A program made the translations under genes and the position numbers. From Pseudeuparius sepicola (taxonomy: Eukaryota > Arthropoda > Insecta > Coleoptera > Anthribidae): a stretch of 64,000 nucleotides of DNA. Positions 34,511-45,710 of this stretch are shown here, piece by piece. Below the pieces are notes generated by a model. The model was not told where the DNA came from and made no database searches. It worked only from the letters and a program-made list of their open reading frames with translations. Location: the NCBI GenBank assembly GCA_963920635.1, contig OY987298.1, forward strand, positions 35,123,787 to 35,187,786, written 5' to 3'. Position 1 is the first letter of the stretch; each line of letters opens with the position of its first letter.

Positions 34511-36594
34511 TGGTGGTTCACCAAAAATATACCGGAAAATCGGAAAACGTGCAAAGTGAAAACGGATAGACACTATAAAAAAATTGTATACGGAAACTCG
34601 CGAAAACTTTTCAAGCAAATGCAAATGATTGTGATGTAAATACAACATTTTCTCAAAGTGTTTCATGTGCTATGATAATTTACATTTAAAGAATCAAGAC
34701 TGACAGCCTCGATACTGCTGATAAACGCTAAGTATTTCTTATTGATTCAGGTTAACTTTCATTAATAAGGTTGAACACTGACAATCAAATGCGGCAACGT
34801 CGCTCACCTCAGATGTTTCCTTGGAATCAGGTGCGTCGAGTTACTAGGCTGATAAGGTTGATTTTTCCCACGTTTTAAACTTCGCCAAACAAATTATTTC
34901 GCATTTTCCTTTTTAGTGGACCTCTCTCACTATGTGGTTACATTTTTTTTACATCATGACCGAATCACCCTGTATAATGCTGCCTTTGGGCTCAGTATAT
35001 AATTTATTAGCGCCGAATATAAATTAACTCTGTATGATACTAAATAGTATTATTTGATTGTCAAGAAATCAATAACGGCTTTTGTACATAGATTCGACAC
35101 TTCATTATATTAGCGCCATGCAAGTGATAAAGTATGAGCAGAAGGTGCTGGAAAACGTCTGCACTCTATATTATTAGGTAGATACAGGGCACCGGGTTTG
35201 TTACGAAGAGGCAACTAATAAGCTTTTAAGTTGCTCATAAATCAACATTTGAACTCTGGCAAATAAAGGAATGAGGAGCTTCACTGCGATATCGCGCATC
35301 AAGGGCGGACTGGCCATGTGGGCATTCGGGAAAATGACAGAAGGGCCGGTCTCGCTAGGTCAAAAAAGGGCCGATAGAGAAATAAAAAATCAGCCTTTCA
35401 TGTTCCTGGGCTGAGTCCGGCATTTGTATAATACGGTGTACTTGCCAATGTTTTTAATTGCTCTAAAATCGTACTCAGTTTACAGTAGATGAACCAACAT
35501 AACACTTAATAGATGAAACACCGGCTTTTAACCCTTATTTATTAAAGACGAAGTTGCACGATTTCCCTCAGGCTGAAATCTACAGTTTCGTCATTTTATT
35601 GTCTAGAACGGCAAACCTGGCAACCTCTTTGCCTTTCAGGAGAAACGGCATTGCAATATTGCCGGTGCCCGTTTGCAATAATTCGACGGCAGCACCCACT
35701 TTTCCTCATCAACACCAATGTATAAATGTACCGTACTTAAGACAAACGTTCAACGAACCTACCTTTATGTTACGTGTATACCTACCACAGAAGAACCACC
35801 AATTTCTGTCACCCTGTACAGCCAGGGGCAATTCAAAGTTGCGAGTTTAATTTAACAGTTGTCCAGGGAGAAACCCCGTTCCCAATGAATCACATTTAAT
35901 TCCGACTTGAAATAAAGATAAACGAACCGCTCCGCGTGTTACCTACTATGAGACGTTGCTCGCATTATTTACAAGCGGTCTGGATGAGACAAAGCGTCTG
36001 TAAATGACTCGATACATTCTGATACCTACTATATAGAGCGACGTCAAGGGAAAGCGGCCTGCAAATGATTAGAACAATTTCGTGTTGGAATTGAATATAG
36101 TATAGTACCTAACTCTGGCAATACCGAACGGGGAAATATCCGGAATACCGAATTGAATCGAATCGGATATCGAATTGGAGACATTAGCTGCCATTTTTGA
36201 ACGGCAATGTTTGTAGAGAATTTTGGATTTTCCTTGGATCGTCTTTGCTTGAAGTAATGTATAGTATTTGTAAAGTCACTTGAAACACCATAAAAACTCT
36301 AATTGGCGCCACAAAAAGAATATAGGACATAAGCGTCACGCAGTTTTCAAAAATCTACATGTTATATTCTACAAGCAACATAGGTAATAGGTTTTTTAAG
36401 GTTGATGTCAAACACAACGCAAAGGTTAATGCACCATATAATATTGTCAAAAGGTCTCTAAAAAGCCATATCGATTATATTATAACTATTTACGCAAGTA
36501 TATCCTAAGATCTGTGAAATTATGGCACGGCTATGCACCGCATTTCGTTGCACAAGTGACCGGCCGTCGAACAGTGTAATGCATGCAAATATTG
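34511..36594. other. Gene-free stretch
   Basis: No supported gene. It holds the possible element end at 34966-34980, a hAT-like relic at 35295-35425 and a short run of GAAT/CGAAT words near 36140-36180. The 98-codon plus frame 35554-35850 has no recognised motif. Confidence 0.45.
35295..35425. mobile_element. Possible hAT-type short element relic
   Basis: AAGGGCGGACTGGCCATGTG near the left resembles the common hAT terminus CAGGGGCGGACTGG. The right side, GGGCTGAGTCCGGC, is a partial inverse of it. The ends are degraded and no target duplication was found. Confidence 0.35.
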
Positions 36595-36755
36595 GTCATA
36601 TTTAGAGTAACCCAAATATGCAAGTCGAAACCCTAAAAATATGCCCATAAATATGCAAATAATTTAGTCAAAATATGCAGGAAAATGTTGAAAATATGCA
36701 AATTAAGAAATACTTTAAAAATATAAATTTATTGTTTCATTTACAAATAAACATA

Positions 36756-37362
36756 TACAGGGTGATTCAGGAGGAAATGTCAATATTTTAGGTACGTATT
36801 CGGGGACCCAAAATAAACATAAAAGTTCCTATAAACATGGGTCCTATTCCCGGCCGTTACCGAAATACAGGGGTAAACAACATTCAATTTAAGGTTTTTA
36901 TTACATTATTTATAACAGGTAGGCTAGGTTTTGGGTGATTCAGGCGGAAATTCCTGTTGCTTAGCAATAGTAGACCTTAATCCTCTGGATTATTGTCTTT
37001 GGGGGTGGTTTAAATCATTGGTATATTCAAGTAAAGTAAACACTAGAGATGCATTACTCGATCGAATAATAAATGCAGCAGCAACTATAAGAAACAGGCC
37101 CGTATCCATTCATAGAGCGACCCGAGCTATTCACCAGAGAGCTGACTTATGTTTAGAAGTAAACGGTGGCATTTTTGAAAACTATAAAACCTAGCCTACC
37201 TGTTATAAATAATGTAATAAAAACCTTAAATTGAATGTTGTTTACCCCTGTATTTCGGTAACGGCCGGGAATAGGACCCATGTTTATAGGAACTTTTATG
37301 TTTATTTTGGGTCCCCGAATACGTACCTAAAATATTGACATTTCCTCCTGAATCACCCTGTA
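36756..37362. mobile_element. Fold-back transposon, family G, nested in a hAT element
   Basis: The ends TACAGGGTGATTCAGGAGG and its inverse are perfect over this span and are flanked by TA on both sides. Arms of about 170 bp (36756-36925, 37190-37362) are almost identical and include AACGGCCGGGAATAGGACCC. A second GGGTGATTCAGGCGGAAATT motif occurs just inside the left arm (36933). The loop encodes a transposase C-terminus. Confidence 0.9.
36967..37194 (+). pseudogene. Tc1/mariner-like transposase C-terminal fragment
   Basis: The plus strand reads DLNPLDYCLWGWFKSLVYSS, then RDALLDRIINAAATIR, RATRAIHQRADLCLEVNGG and IFENYKT with a stop in the arm. The first part is the final catalytic block (PDLNPLD..LWG..K..VY), and the end is the family's R...C.EVNGG..E tail. 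The N-terminal two-thirds of the protein is missing, so it is not functional. The internal deletion fused the left arm directly to this C-terminal block. Confidence 0.8.
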
Positions 37363-37499
37363 TAATGTACATACAAATTTCTAAAAGAATTTATACATAG
37401 TAAAAGTAACAATATTTTATTTTAAATTTTATACATACAGGGCGATTGAACTAAATCTAAATATGCATTTATTATAAATTATAAAAATCAGGTTGAAAT

Positions 37500-38302
37500 T
37501 TAGTTTTGAAAATAATAAACCACTAAATGTTGCTCAAAATTCTCAATTAAAAAATTGTGTCTTCTATCAGAATATAAAAATTTATAAATGGAGAAACTCC
37601 TTTCCACATCAACCGATGTAAGAGGTGCGCTTTTAAAATTGCGCACTATCACAGGATCCAAATCGATGGATTCGGTAAAATCTCCCTTTAAAATATTTGC
37701 TACTTGGCTAAGAAACTGAAACCCACTATTTTTTTCCATCACATTTCTAAATTTTTGAAATATTTTGTCCCCAATTTTACCTGTGACATTTTGAAAAGCA
37801 ACCTCAGATTGTTTTACCAGTTCTACACTTCGGGTAATGGCAAATTAGATTCCTCCATTTGTGTTATCGTTTTAGAAAGAATGCTATAATTTGCTTTTAG
37901 AAAGGAAAGTTGTTTCTTTATTTCCTTGTTTTCGAATAGTTGTTTAACATCTGTAAGGGACTGGGAAGATTCGTTCGAAAATTCTGAAATTAGATCTTTC
38001 AGTTGGCAAAAATTCTCGCAATAAAAAATGCAGCTTCCAACCAAGTGCTCCTTCTTGTAATAACAGGTTGAGGTGGAATAGGAGTGTTTGGTAGTTTTTA
38101 CAAGCGGAAAATGTTTCCTAATTTCCTCAGCAACCCTATTTAAACATGAGCAAGGCATGTTACATGTATCAACTTCGGATAAAAGATTTTCAAATTTTGC
38201 CCGGCTCTTACCATGTACGGTGCTGCATCTGACAAAACGAGCAAAAATTATCGGTAGGAACAGGTGTAGGAAGAAAAAATGTTGATAATTCCTCTTGAAC
38301 AA
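37500..38302 (-). pseudogene. hAT transposase, C-terminal half, frameshifted
   Basis: The minus frame 38302-37823 (159 codons) and frame 37742-37500 (80 codons) together cover the middle and end of a hAT transposase. The distal part contains APLTSVDVERSFSIYKFLYS, DRRHNFLIENFEQHL, which is the conserved hAT dimerisation domain (S..VERSFS....L...R..L...N....L). The N-terminal zinc-finger and catalytic part are not recognised. The two frames are offset, so at least one indel separates them. The fragment belongs to the enclosing element 36603-38699, where the gene's 3' end faces the left terminus. Confidence 0.75.
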
Positions 38303-38707
38303 ATCTGGTTACTGTCAATGCATTCGTTTTTTCTAATTCTTTAGAAGCAAGGCAAAATATTTACCTATCTATAATTTATTCTGTCCTTTTCAATAATTGT
38401 ACTTTATTAAATAGTTATAAATACTTAGGTACTTTATTTGTTTTCAGATCACCAGGATTAGTGCCCATAAAATTATAATTATTTACCTACATTATTTTGG
38501 GAAAACCAGGTACCTACCTAGACACCGACCCCTGTTCCCAAACATGAATGAAACGCCTGCCAAAGATTTAAATTATCCTAAATTCTTTCAATTATGCACA
38601 ATATGCCATATTTTAAGAGTATATGCAAATATTTAAAAAAAAATGCATATAATATGCTAAATATGCAAAATATGCGTGTTGCATATTTGGGTTACTCTAG
38701 TGATATT

Positions 38708-39734
38708 ATATGTATTAGGCGAACATGCAGTCACTTGTTTTTACTACAATATCTATCTTCTCTGTCTCTTTTATATCTTTTTACTACTATCGTTAAAAAA
38801 GTGTTTTGTCTCTTATTTTATTGCCGAGGCGCCTGTTCTCGAGCTACCCTGTTAAATATAAATGAACTTAGAACACAGTGATATACGGGGCGCGATCTAT
38901 TTAATAGCATTTTAGCAGAAATCGCCCGTATAAAATTCAAAGGTTTTTATGCTGTTCCAAGTAACTTCATTTATACCATACCAATGAAACTCTGCCAAAG
39001 TTGTTAACCATGAACTCTTCCTAGTCTTCGCAACGTTGTCGAATTGCAACCCTGGCAAAAGGAATTTCATTAAAATTTATTGCCCAGGTATGTTTATTTT
39101 AGTAAAAATTTTAAGTTAAAGCACAAACAACTGATTATGATTATGGCCCGAAATCGCCACAAATGGATCGCGTTCGCAGGACGCGTCGGACAAGGGTACA
39201 AAGCGGGTGCGTGCGTGTCGGACGAATCGTGCGGAAGATCGAACAAATCTGATTAACGCCCCGAAAAAGTGGACAATTTACGAGGCCACGGACGAGCGAT
39301 AAATCTGCCGTCTAAACCGACGGCATTGTGTTTTTGGAGCAGTTGTCTTTGTTGCGCCTTTTTTTACGGTACTAATTTTTTACACGGTGTCGCGTCTTTT
39401 ATGCTGTAGTAAAATATCATTGTATGGAAAAGGTATGATAAATCCGAGGAGATGTAAAGTTCATGTTTGTCGTAACATTCTTTATAAATTAAATTAGTTC
39501 GTTATTTAGCGAAATAGTATCCTTCAATTTGAAGCAAATTATGTTCTATAAACAAATTGTAAAAATCAACAGTATTTTACAAGCTTTTATTTAACTTCAC
39601 CTGTTAGTATGTATGCGTGGGTCGAATCTTGCAAGCTGAATTATAACCACTTATTGAGATCCGATTGAGCTGAAATTTTACACCTTTAGTTCCGGTGACA
39701 ATACAATATGCAATATTGTAATACTTTCAAAATG
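38708..39734. other. Gene-free stretch with repeat R3
   Basis: Holds repeat R3 copy 1 (38868-39000) and a slightly GC-richer segment at 39150-39330 with no recognised gene. Nothing else is supported. Confidence 0.45.
38868..39000 (+). repeat. Interspersed repeat R3, copy 1
   Basis: This matches 46692-46815 (GGGGCGCGATCTATTT, ATAGCATTT, AGCA[G/A]AAATC.CCCGTATAAA), and then 47185-47230 (GCTGTTCCAAGT...TTTATACCATACC). The second copy is interrupted by extra sequence. Class unknown. Confidence 0.65.
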
Positions 39735-40200
39735 GCTTGAAGAGTAGAAAACGAAAAAGGTAGTGACATCACACTAAATTCAATATGGCCGCCGCTCCAA
39801 AATAGCGGATTACATTTTCTTTTCAACCCTCTTAATATGGGTATCAAAAATAAAAGGGCTTGAAGAGTAGAAAAAATAAAGTTAGTGACATTACACTAAA
39901 TTCAATATGGCCGCCGCTCAAAGATAGCGGATTACATTTTCTTTTCAACCCCCTTAATATGGGTATCAAATGAAAGGGCTTACGTCGTAGAAAACGATAA
40001 AGTTAGTGACATCACACTAAATTCAAAATGGCCGTCGCTCCAAGATGGATTACCTATTTGATGCCCAACATGGGTATCAAATGAAAGGGCTCGACGGGTA
40101 GAAAACAAGAAGGTGAATGACTTTATACGAAATTTAATATGGCAGCCGCCCCGAGATGGCGGACTAAATTTCTTTCCCACCCTCCTGAAATGGGCATCAA
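39735..40200 (+). repeat. Four-unit tandem repeat, 110-124 bp
   Basis: Units start at 39735, 39859, 39979 and 40090. Each carries GTAGAAAA, GTGACAT.ACACTAAATTCA, ATGGCCGCCGCTC, TTTCTTTTCAACCC and ATGGGTATCAAATGAAAGGGCT. Lengths of 124, 120, 111 and about 111 bp show indel drift. No coding frame is maintained. Confidence 0.9.
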
Positions 40201-40378
40201 ATAGGTACTAAAAAGCACAAAATAAAATTGAAAAAAAAACCTTTTTAAAAGCAAGCTTTTATTTAAGCCATGTACTAAAACGAATAAATTATAAGTTTAG
40301 GTTTTCGCTAAGATAATTCAATACCAAATGGCGACAAGCTTTTGCAAATTGAAAAACTAGTCGCGCGAAATGTGAAAT

Positions 40379-40428
40379 GTTTGCCTCGAGTTGTTTTGGA
40401 ATTGAAACCAAAACAACTCGAGGCAAAC
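40379..40428. repeat. Perfect 21-bp-arm hairpin
   Basis: GTTTGCCTCGAGTTGTTTTG plus G (40379-40399) pairs exactly with 40408-40428 around an 8-base loop. It directly precedes the GAGAC-rich block. Confidence 0.9.
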
Positions 40429-40575
40429 GAGACAAAACGAGACGAGACGAGACAACGTTTGTCTCGTCTCGTCTCGACCCTTGTCTCGTCTCGCCTCGAA
40501 AAATATTATCTCGAAATTTCGAGACGAGACGAGACAAGGCCTTATCTCGTCTCGTCTCGTCTCGTGTCAACTCTA
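40379..40575. mobile_element. hAT-type terminus rich in GAGAC words, truncated
   Basis: The right end in reverse complement reads TAGAGTTGACACGAGACGAG, resembling the TAGAG ends of the elements at 36603 and 48868. Inward lie dozens of GAGAC/GTCTC words arranged in opposing blocks. No partner left terminus or octamer duplicate of CGCTTCAG (40576-40583) was found, so the element is truncated or the call is incomplete. Overlapping frames on both strands are by-products of the repeat. Confidence 0.5.
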
Positions 40576-41449
40576 CGCTTCAGGTCGTCCTACCGGGATC
40601 GATCGGCGTTGACATTCCTAATACTTGGCGTTGAGATTCCCGGAGGTAGCACCTCTTATTATATTCCTTCACTCAACGCTATGAGAACAAATCCATAATT
40701 GTTAAAACAGTTCTCGGAAAACACAGTTTAGCATGTTACTATATCTACTGCAGCAGATTCAAGAAAAATGATTTTGCAAAAACTCGCTATAATTTTGTCT
40801 TTCTGTTCTCAAGACTAGCGGTGATCCAGTTTACTTTCAAAAACCGAATTTATGGGCATATCTGATTTTTTCAATCTACCCTCTTCCATCTCTTCTCGCC
40901 TTTCTTTTATTACATAGAGTCGTGTCGTTAAAAGCTGCTGGAGAATTGAATTTGGAAACGTGTCACAAATTAAAACATAGCAAGTTTTTGTAAGACTGCT
41001 CGATTGTTGAAAAATTTAGCTCACTAAACAATATATGTAGAATCATCGCCATCAGTATAATAACGGGACACCCTGTATGACATTAAACTTTCAAGAATAA
41101 TTAGGTGTGTGCTAATGGCCGCAATAAAAGAAATCTCCCGCCATCTGGCGAGCCATCACGACTTCACCCAAATCTCGGCTAATATAATCGTCTTCTTCTT
41201 CTTTCGTTCTTTCGTGGGGGAACGAAACCCGGCAACTACCATTCCGCCTGTAATTAACTTAACCAGCCTCTGCCAAAATAATTGGAAAACTTCTTTGAAG
41301 TGATTTCATAAAACTATAATGAAGCCAGATCGAATGCTAGCAGCATCTCATCTTAGAGCTCCCTGAAAAATTTGGGGATCAAGTAGATGTAGGTAGGTAC
41401 TTACAGGATCTGAAAATGAACATTTTCTTGTCAAAACAATTATTTTCTC

Positions 41450-41770
41450 CATACTGCTTGCATCCAATAAGGTAGCTCCTTTATTAAAGAAACAACCAAT
41501 CATTATATATGCTCTTGCTAGCGATAACTGCTCTTGGGAATTATCGCAAAGCGACAAATTGCGAAAGAATTTATTACTCTGTTCCTGTGCGGATCAGCTC
41601 AGTACACAAACCAAATTGTCAAAATTTATCCATTTTGCAAATTATGCTTTTTATATTAGACCTCTCTTTAAATTTATGACAAACGTCCACAAATTAAACC
41701 ATTGTTAGAAAGGTGAAAAAATTGCGCCTGCATTGAACATCCAAGCGTCATGTTGTTTGTTTACTCGGAC
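41450..41770. repeat. Interspersed repeat R2, copy 2
   Basis: This is a diverged partner of 1840-2200; see that entry for shared words. Confidence 0.5.
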
Positions 41771-44474
41771 GCCCTAGTGGAAGCTGTCACTTTTGTCGGT
41801 GATTATTCAAAACGGCAAACTCGTTCAAAATGAATCCTCCTTTTGGAGATATAAATATACAATAAATTAATGGAGGAATCGTATTCGTGAAATATTCTCA
41901 ACAAAACCACACGTACCCGAAATTTTTCTTGATAAATTTATTCTCAAGCGCTGTTTTGTTCTTACGCAAGATCACTCTTACAAACTGGCCTTTAATTGTC
42001 ATGTAAAATCCCGAGTTTAATTCGCTCTCGGGATTTCATCAGAAAAGCAAGAGACCAATTATTTGATGATCTTTCTAGTCAAAATATAACGCTTTTGAAA
42101 AATTTATCGATAAAATTTCTCGCACATACGAAAAACAACCATAATTATTTATTCCTTTCCTATGCTATTTTGCAGACTGTCAACAGGATTTAAAGTGTCA
42201 TTTTTAGTTCCTATAGGCAAGTAAAATCTGTCCAATGCAGGAAAATATACAAAATGCGTTCTATGAATATCTTGTTAAAATGTTTTATCACAGACAAAGC
42301 TACACAGAACACAGAACTAATGACTGCCAGAACCATTGCTGACATTTACCGCAAGGTAGGTACCTATAGGAACACCAAATATTTTGAATAAAAGTGTATA
42401 CTTACTTATAAAAACTAACAACTAAATTAAAATACTTATGTGTGTGCCATGATTTTTGCGGACGGTTTCAACATTTCACTTGACTATTTACCTATATCTC
42501 CTTTAATGCATTATATCTATGCAACCAAAGATACAGCCAAGAATAATTCATAATTTTTGCCTTTTTCTGTCACCGTCCAGAGATAACATTTCCACTCTTT
42601 TTTATTTTATCTATATTGAGTGATTGTTATATTATTCCGATCTATAGGTACCCACCTATTTTTTCAGCGAAACTGGCATTTTGTGCTCCTTTATTTATTT
42701 TACAATATCAAATAATACAAAATAAACAGACACACAATTTGATTATTATTTACATTTCGGAACATCAAAATTGCAGGTATATCTACGCAGTTGGCATGAA
42801 GCATGGAGTTTCAATAATTTAGCAAGCTATAATGGAGGATCTGCCTTTACTGACAAGAATATGGGCTCACTTATTCATGGGCAGCCTCCTTTTATATCTA
42901 TATGTGCCGTGCATTGTATGTTAATGCCGCAATATATCAGACCGTAGTCATATTACAGCGTGATGGATTTTTATTTCTCAAATGGGGAAGACTATTTCTC
43001 TCCATATAATAACGTAACCCTCAGTTCGCGGTAAATTGGAAAATGGAATAATATGCATTTGAAAAAGCTACCTGCGGTTCTTTCAAAAAGTTAGAATCTT
43101 GTACTATTGCTAAACATGCGTTTAAAATTTCAAATGATAATCGCTAATTAACAAAATTAATAAGCATTAATAAGTTGTAAATCCATAATGACATATATAT
43201 CTGAAAATATACATAGATCTTAGACCAATCATAAATGAATTTATAAAAAGAACACCTGGCAGGGAAAATACTTTTAGGCTTTTTTTAATTCTAATGTTTT
43301 TTTAATTCAATGCATTTTTCTATTTTTCATTTTTATTTACAATGCCGCAAATAAGAAATACTCGAAGTACAAAACTTATCTTATTCGTCTTATTTGAATG
43401 TCTACCAAGAAGCGTTCAATTTGTTTTAAATTACCCATCCTATAAGGTCAATTCTGTGTTTTTCTGTATCTTTACAGATATAATATAATATCATTTTATA
43501 TAGGTACACCTTTTACATATTTATTGTAAGTAGCATAGTAGATATAAATAAAATACCTTTTTTACTAAGGAATTTTAGACTTATTGTGCATTTCTAATTC
43601 TAATCTAGAATCTAATGTAATCGAGATCTAGATCTAATGTAATCGATAGTCTGACTTCATATTGTTGTTGGATAATTTAATTGAGGAAGCAAATCAGATT
43701 TAGGGGTTAAGCTTGCCAAAATTTTGTTATTAACTAATAAGTTTGACTGATACCTGGGAGAACTGAAATTCAAGGCTGTTAATTGATTTTGGGGAATAAG
43801 CCCGTTGTTTTTTTGTCGTTTTTACAATTGTGGATGGACATAGGTTGTTTCACACTATTTAATGACTTACTCGAAGATGTACTTCTACGCCACTTTGGGA
43901 TTGACAACTCTCTAACTTATAGAAATTTTGAGATTGATCTGATGATGCAATTGTATTAATATTGCGAAACCGGTAATCAAAGAAAGAAGGAGAAAAATTT
44001 TTATAGGAAAATAAAGACATTTACAAACTATTTTCTATCTATTATATTAGGATAGTATAGAAAAGACACAATAAAACTTTAAACTTATGAGCCCGAGTGA
44101 CATTCTCGGGTAAAATATTATGCATATTTACTTATAGAAACTAACAATTCTTTATTGTTATTGTAACAATTTCATGTTATTCCATCTCCTTCCCTAAGGA
44201 ACACGTTAAAGTTTAAACTGTAAATTGTGGTCATTGGCTGTTTCAATTGTTTCAATTGATTCAATTGTACGACCTGCAGTTCTGCAGTCCGGCTTGACCA
44301 AACATTTTAGCCCCGTTAGCTTTGGAGTCCCGACAGTCTGGTTGGATTGTTGTGCCTTGCTCTAGGGGCTCCATAGGCGTAGAACACGACTACCTTGATC
44401 TCAGGCTACAATAAGTGATTTGAATATACCTAGCGAGTTGCTTAAAAATATTCAGATTAAACTTGTTACACTTT

Positions 44475-44596
44475 CAGGGTGTCTAAAATTAATAGAAAAA
44501 GTCACTTGCATTTAAACGAGACTTTAAAATTATTCAGTTCGATTTTCAGGGTGTTCAAAGTTAATACAAAAAGTCACTTTCACTTTAACCAGCGTG
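44475..44596 (+). repeat. Direct duplication of a 74-bp block
   Basis: TTTCAGGGTGTCTAAAATTA followed by AAAAAGTCACTT (from about 44471) recurs from about 44545 as TTTTCAGGGTGTTCAAAGTT and AAAAAGTCACTT. The CAGGGTGT core recalls transposon termini, but the arms are direct, not inverted. Confidence 0.65.
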
Positions 44597-45609
44597 ACTT
44601 TACACCGGAAGTGATATCAAAATAATAACTGCGTATTGTGTATTGTGTATGATATAGTCACAAATATTTTATTCGTCGATATCCGGTGACCCATCGATGA
44701 GCCTACCGCGCCCGCAGTTGCTGCACTTTCCATATCTTTATTTTTGCCTTGATAGATCGAGCCCAACTGTGCAGTCTCAATTGCAGTGTACATACATACA
44801 GAATATTATAGTTGTTCAAACTGACCGAACTACTCCTGAAATATATTATAGGTATAGATAACAATAATTCCGCAATGAGCTTTATGATCTTTTATTGGTC
44901 GGATTTTGAATATCTAGCCACATTATTATGGTCGAACGACAGGCATGTCTGACGTTTCGTCGTTAAATCTCGCCAAGGCCAATTTAAAGAAAAAAGCGTA
45001 CTATTTATGTACTTTAGAGCAATTTCTGGGCTGGTAATAACGATTTTGAGTTCTTTTAGGTGCTGACCTCAAAAAAATTCTAAAAAGAAAAAAGAGTCCA
45101 TCTTCTTACAGTGGAATAAGGTGATAAAAATTAAATAAAGCAAACCTGGAGTTTCGACTGGAAGGTTTGCTGTATTTTTTTTTAATTTTAATTTTATGTG
45201 TTTTGAGTAGATATTTTGTTGTTAACGTCTACCAACAACTTCGGCGTTTATGGGCGGAATAATAGATTCTATCGTTCAGTGAAGGAAAATAATATTCGAA
45301 AGCTCTTACATTCCGGGGCGCTTCAGACCTCATTTTGATAGATTTGTGCCATTTTTCTCCAGCAGTGCTCAGGCGCCAGACACTAATGAATCAATCTATC
45401 TAACGCATGTTCTACCTCCCTTTTGTTCATCCACACAACAGTATTAACTGTTAACACTCTAGGAAGAGCGTTTCAGTTGAAATATATTTCTCTTTAAAAA
45501 TAAAAATAACCACTTTATGTTACTGAAAATGTTCTTCCTAAAATCATTTTTACCCAGAAATCAGACATTGTGTATTGTGTGGATTCTACATATTCATTTT
45601 TTCTTTCAG

Positions 45610-45710
45610 AAAGTAAAAGCAGCGATAGTAGACGGATGGTGGACATTACAAGAGACAAACCAATCAAAGTTGCTGTGCGGGTAGTTGTGCCAGTAAGAGA
45701 TCACCCTAAG
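45610..45710 (+). CDS. Internal exon of a KHDRBS/qkr58E-like KH-domain RNA-binding protein
   Basis: A 101-bp exon is bounded by TTTTTTCTTTCAG (acceptor) and GTAAGA (donor). It encodes SKSSDSRR, MVDITRDKPIKVAVRVVVPV and RDHPK, in phase 1 at its start and phase 0 at its end. As I recall them, DKP[IV]KV.V[RK]VLVPV[KR]EHPK is the segment just before FNFVGKLLGPKGN in Sam68-like and Drosophila qkr58E proteins, which bind RNA as dimers through a STAR/KH domain and influence splicing. The next exon should start with FNFVGK; it was not found to the end of the window, nor was the upstream QUA1 exon. A following acceptor-like ATGCACAG at 45784-45791 leads into VQIKEDVILC, which does not continue the KH domain. 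Only the exon call is supported; symbol uncertain. Confidence 0.75.

Larger units (their letters stand above)
36603..38699. mobile_element. hAT element with 8-bp duplication, transposase relic and nested fold-back
   Basis: The ends TAGAGTAACCCAAATATGCA and TGCATATTTGGGTTACTCTA are perfect inverse copies. Flanks GTCATATT (36595-36602) and GTGATATT (38700-38707) differ at one of eight bases. Just inside both ends the word ATATGCAAA or close variants recur about five times, as expected for subterminal transposase-binding sites in hAT elements. The minus strand carries transposase fragments (37500-38302). A 607-bp fold-back is nested at 36756-37362. Confidence 0.9.
40584..45609. other. Gene-free stretch, putative intron or upstream DNA of the KH gene
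   Basis: No other exon was recognised upstream of 45610. The interval holds a relic terminus GGGACACCCTGTATGAC (41065-41081), repeat R2 copy 2 (41450-41770), and a direct duplication at 44475-44596. A run of ATC(T)AGATCTAATGTAATCGA words lies near 43605-43645. Base composition is about two-thirds AT. Confidence 0.4.

Noticed and set aside
34017..34980. A complete fold-back between GCAGGGTATCCC and CACCCTGTATAATGC
   Set aside because: Only a few bases of the arms pair, and an exact 42-bp tandem repeat and unrelated sequence lie between. The left end matches a different family copy at 1015.
40289..40698. Open frames of 85-118 codons rich in Arg, Asp, Glu, Thr and Ser
   Set aside because: They arise from GAGAC/GTCTC repeats read on both strands and have no independent support.
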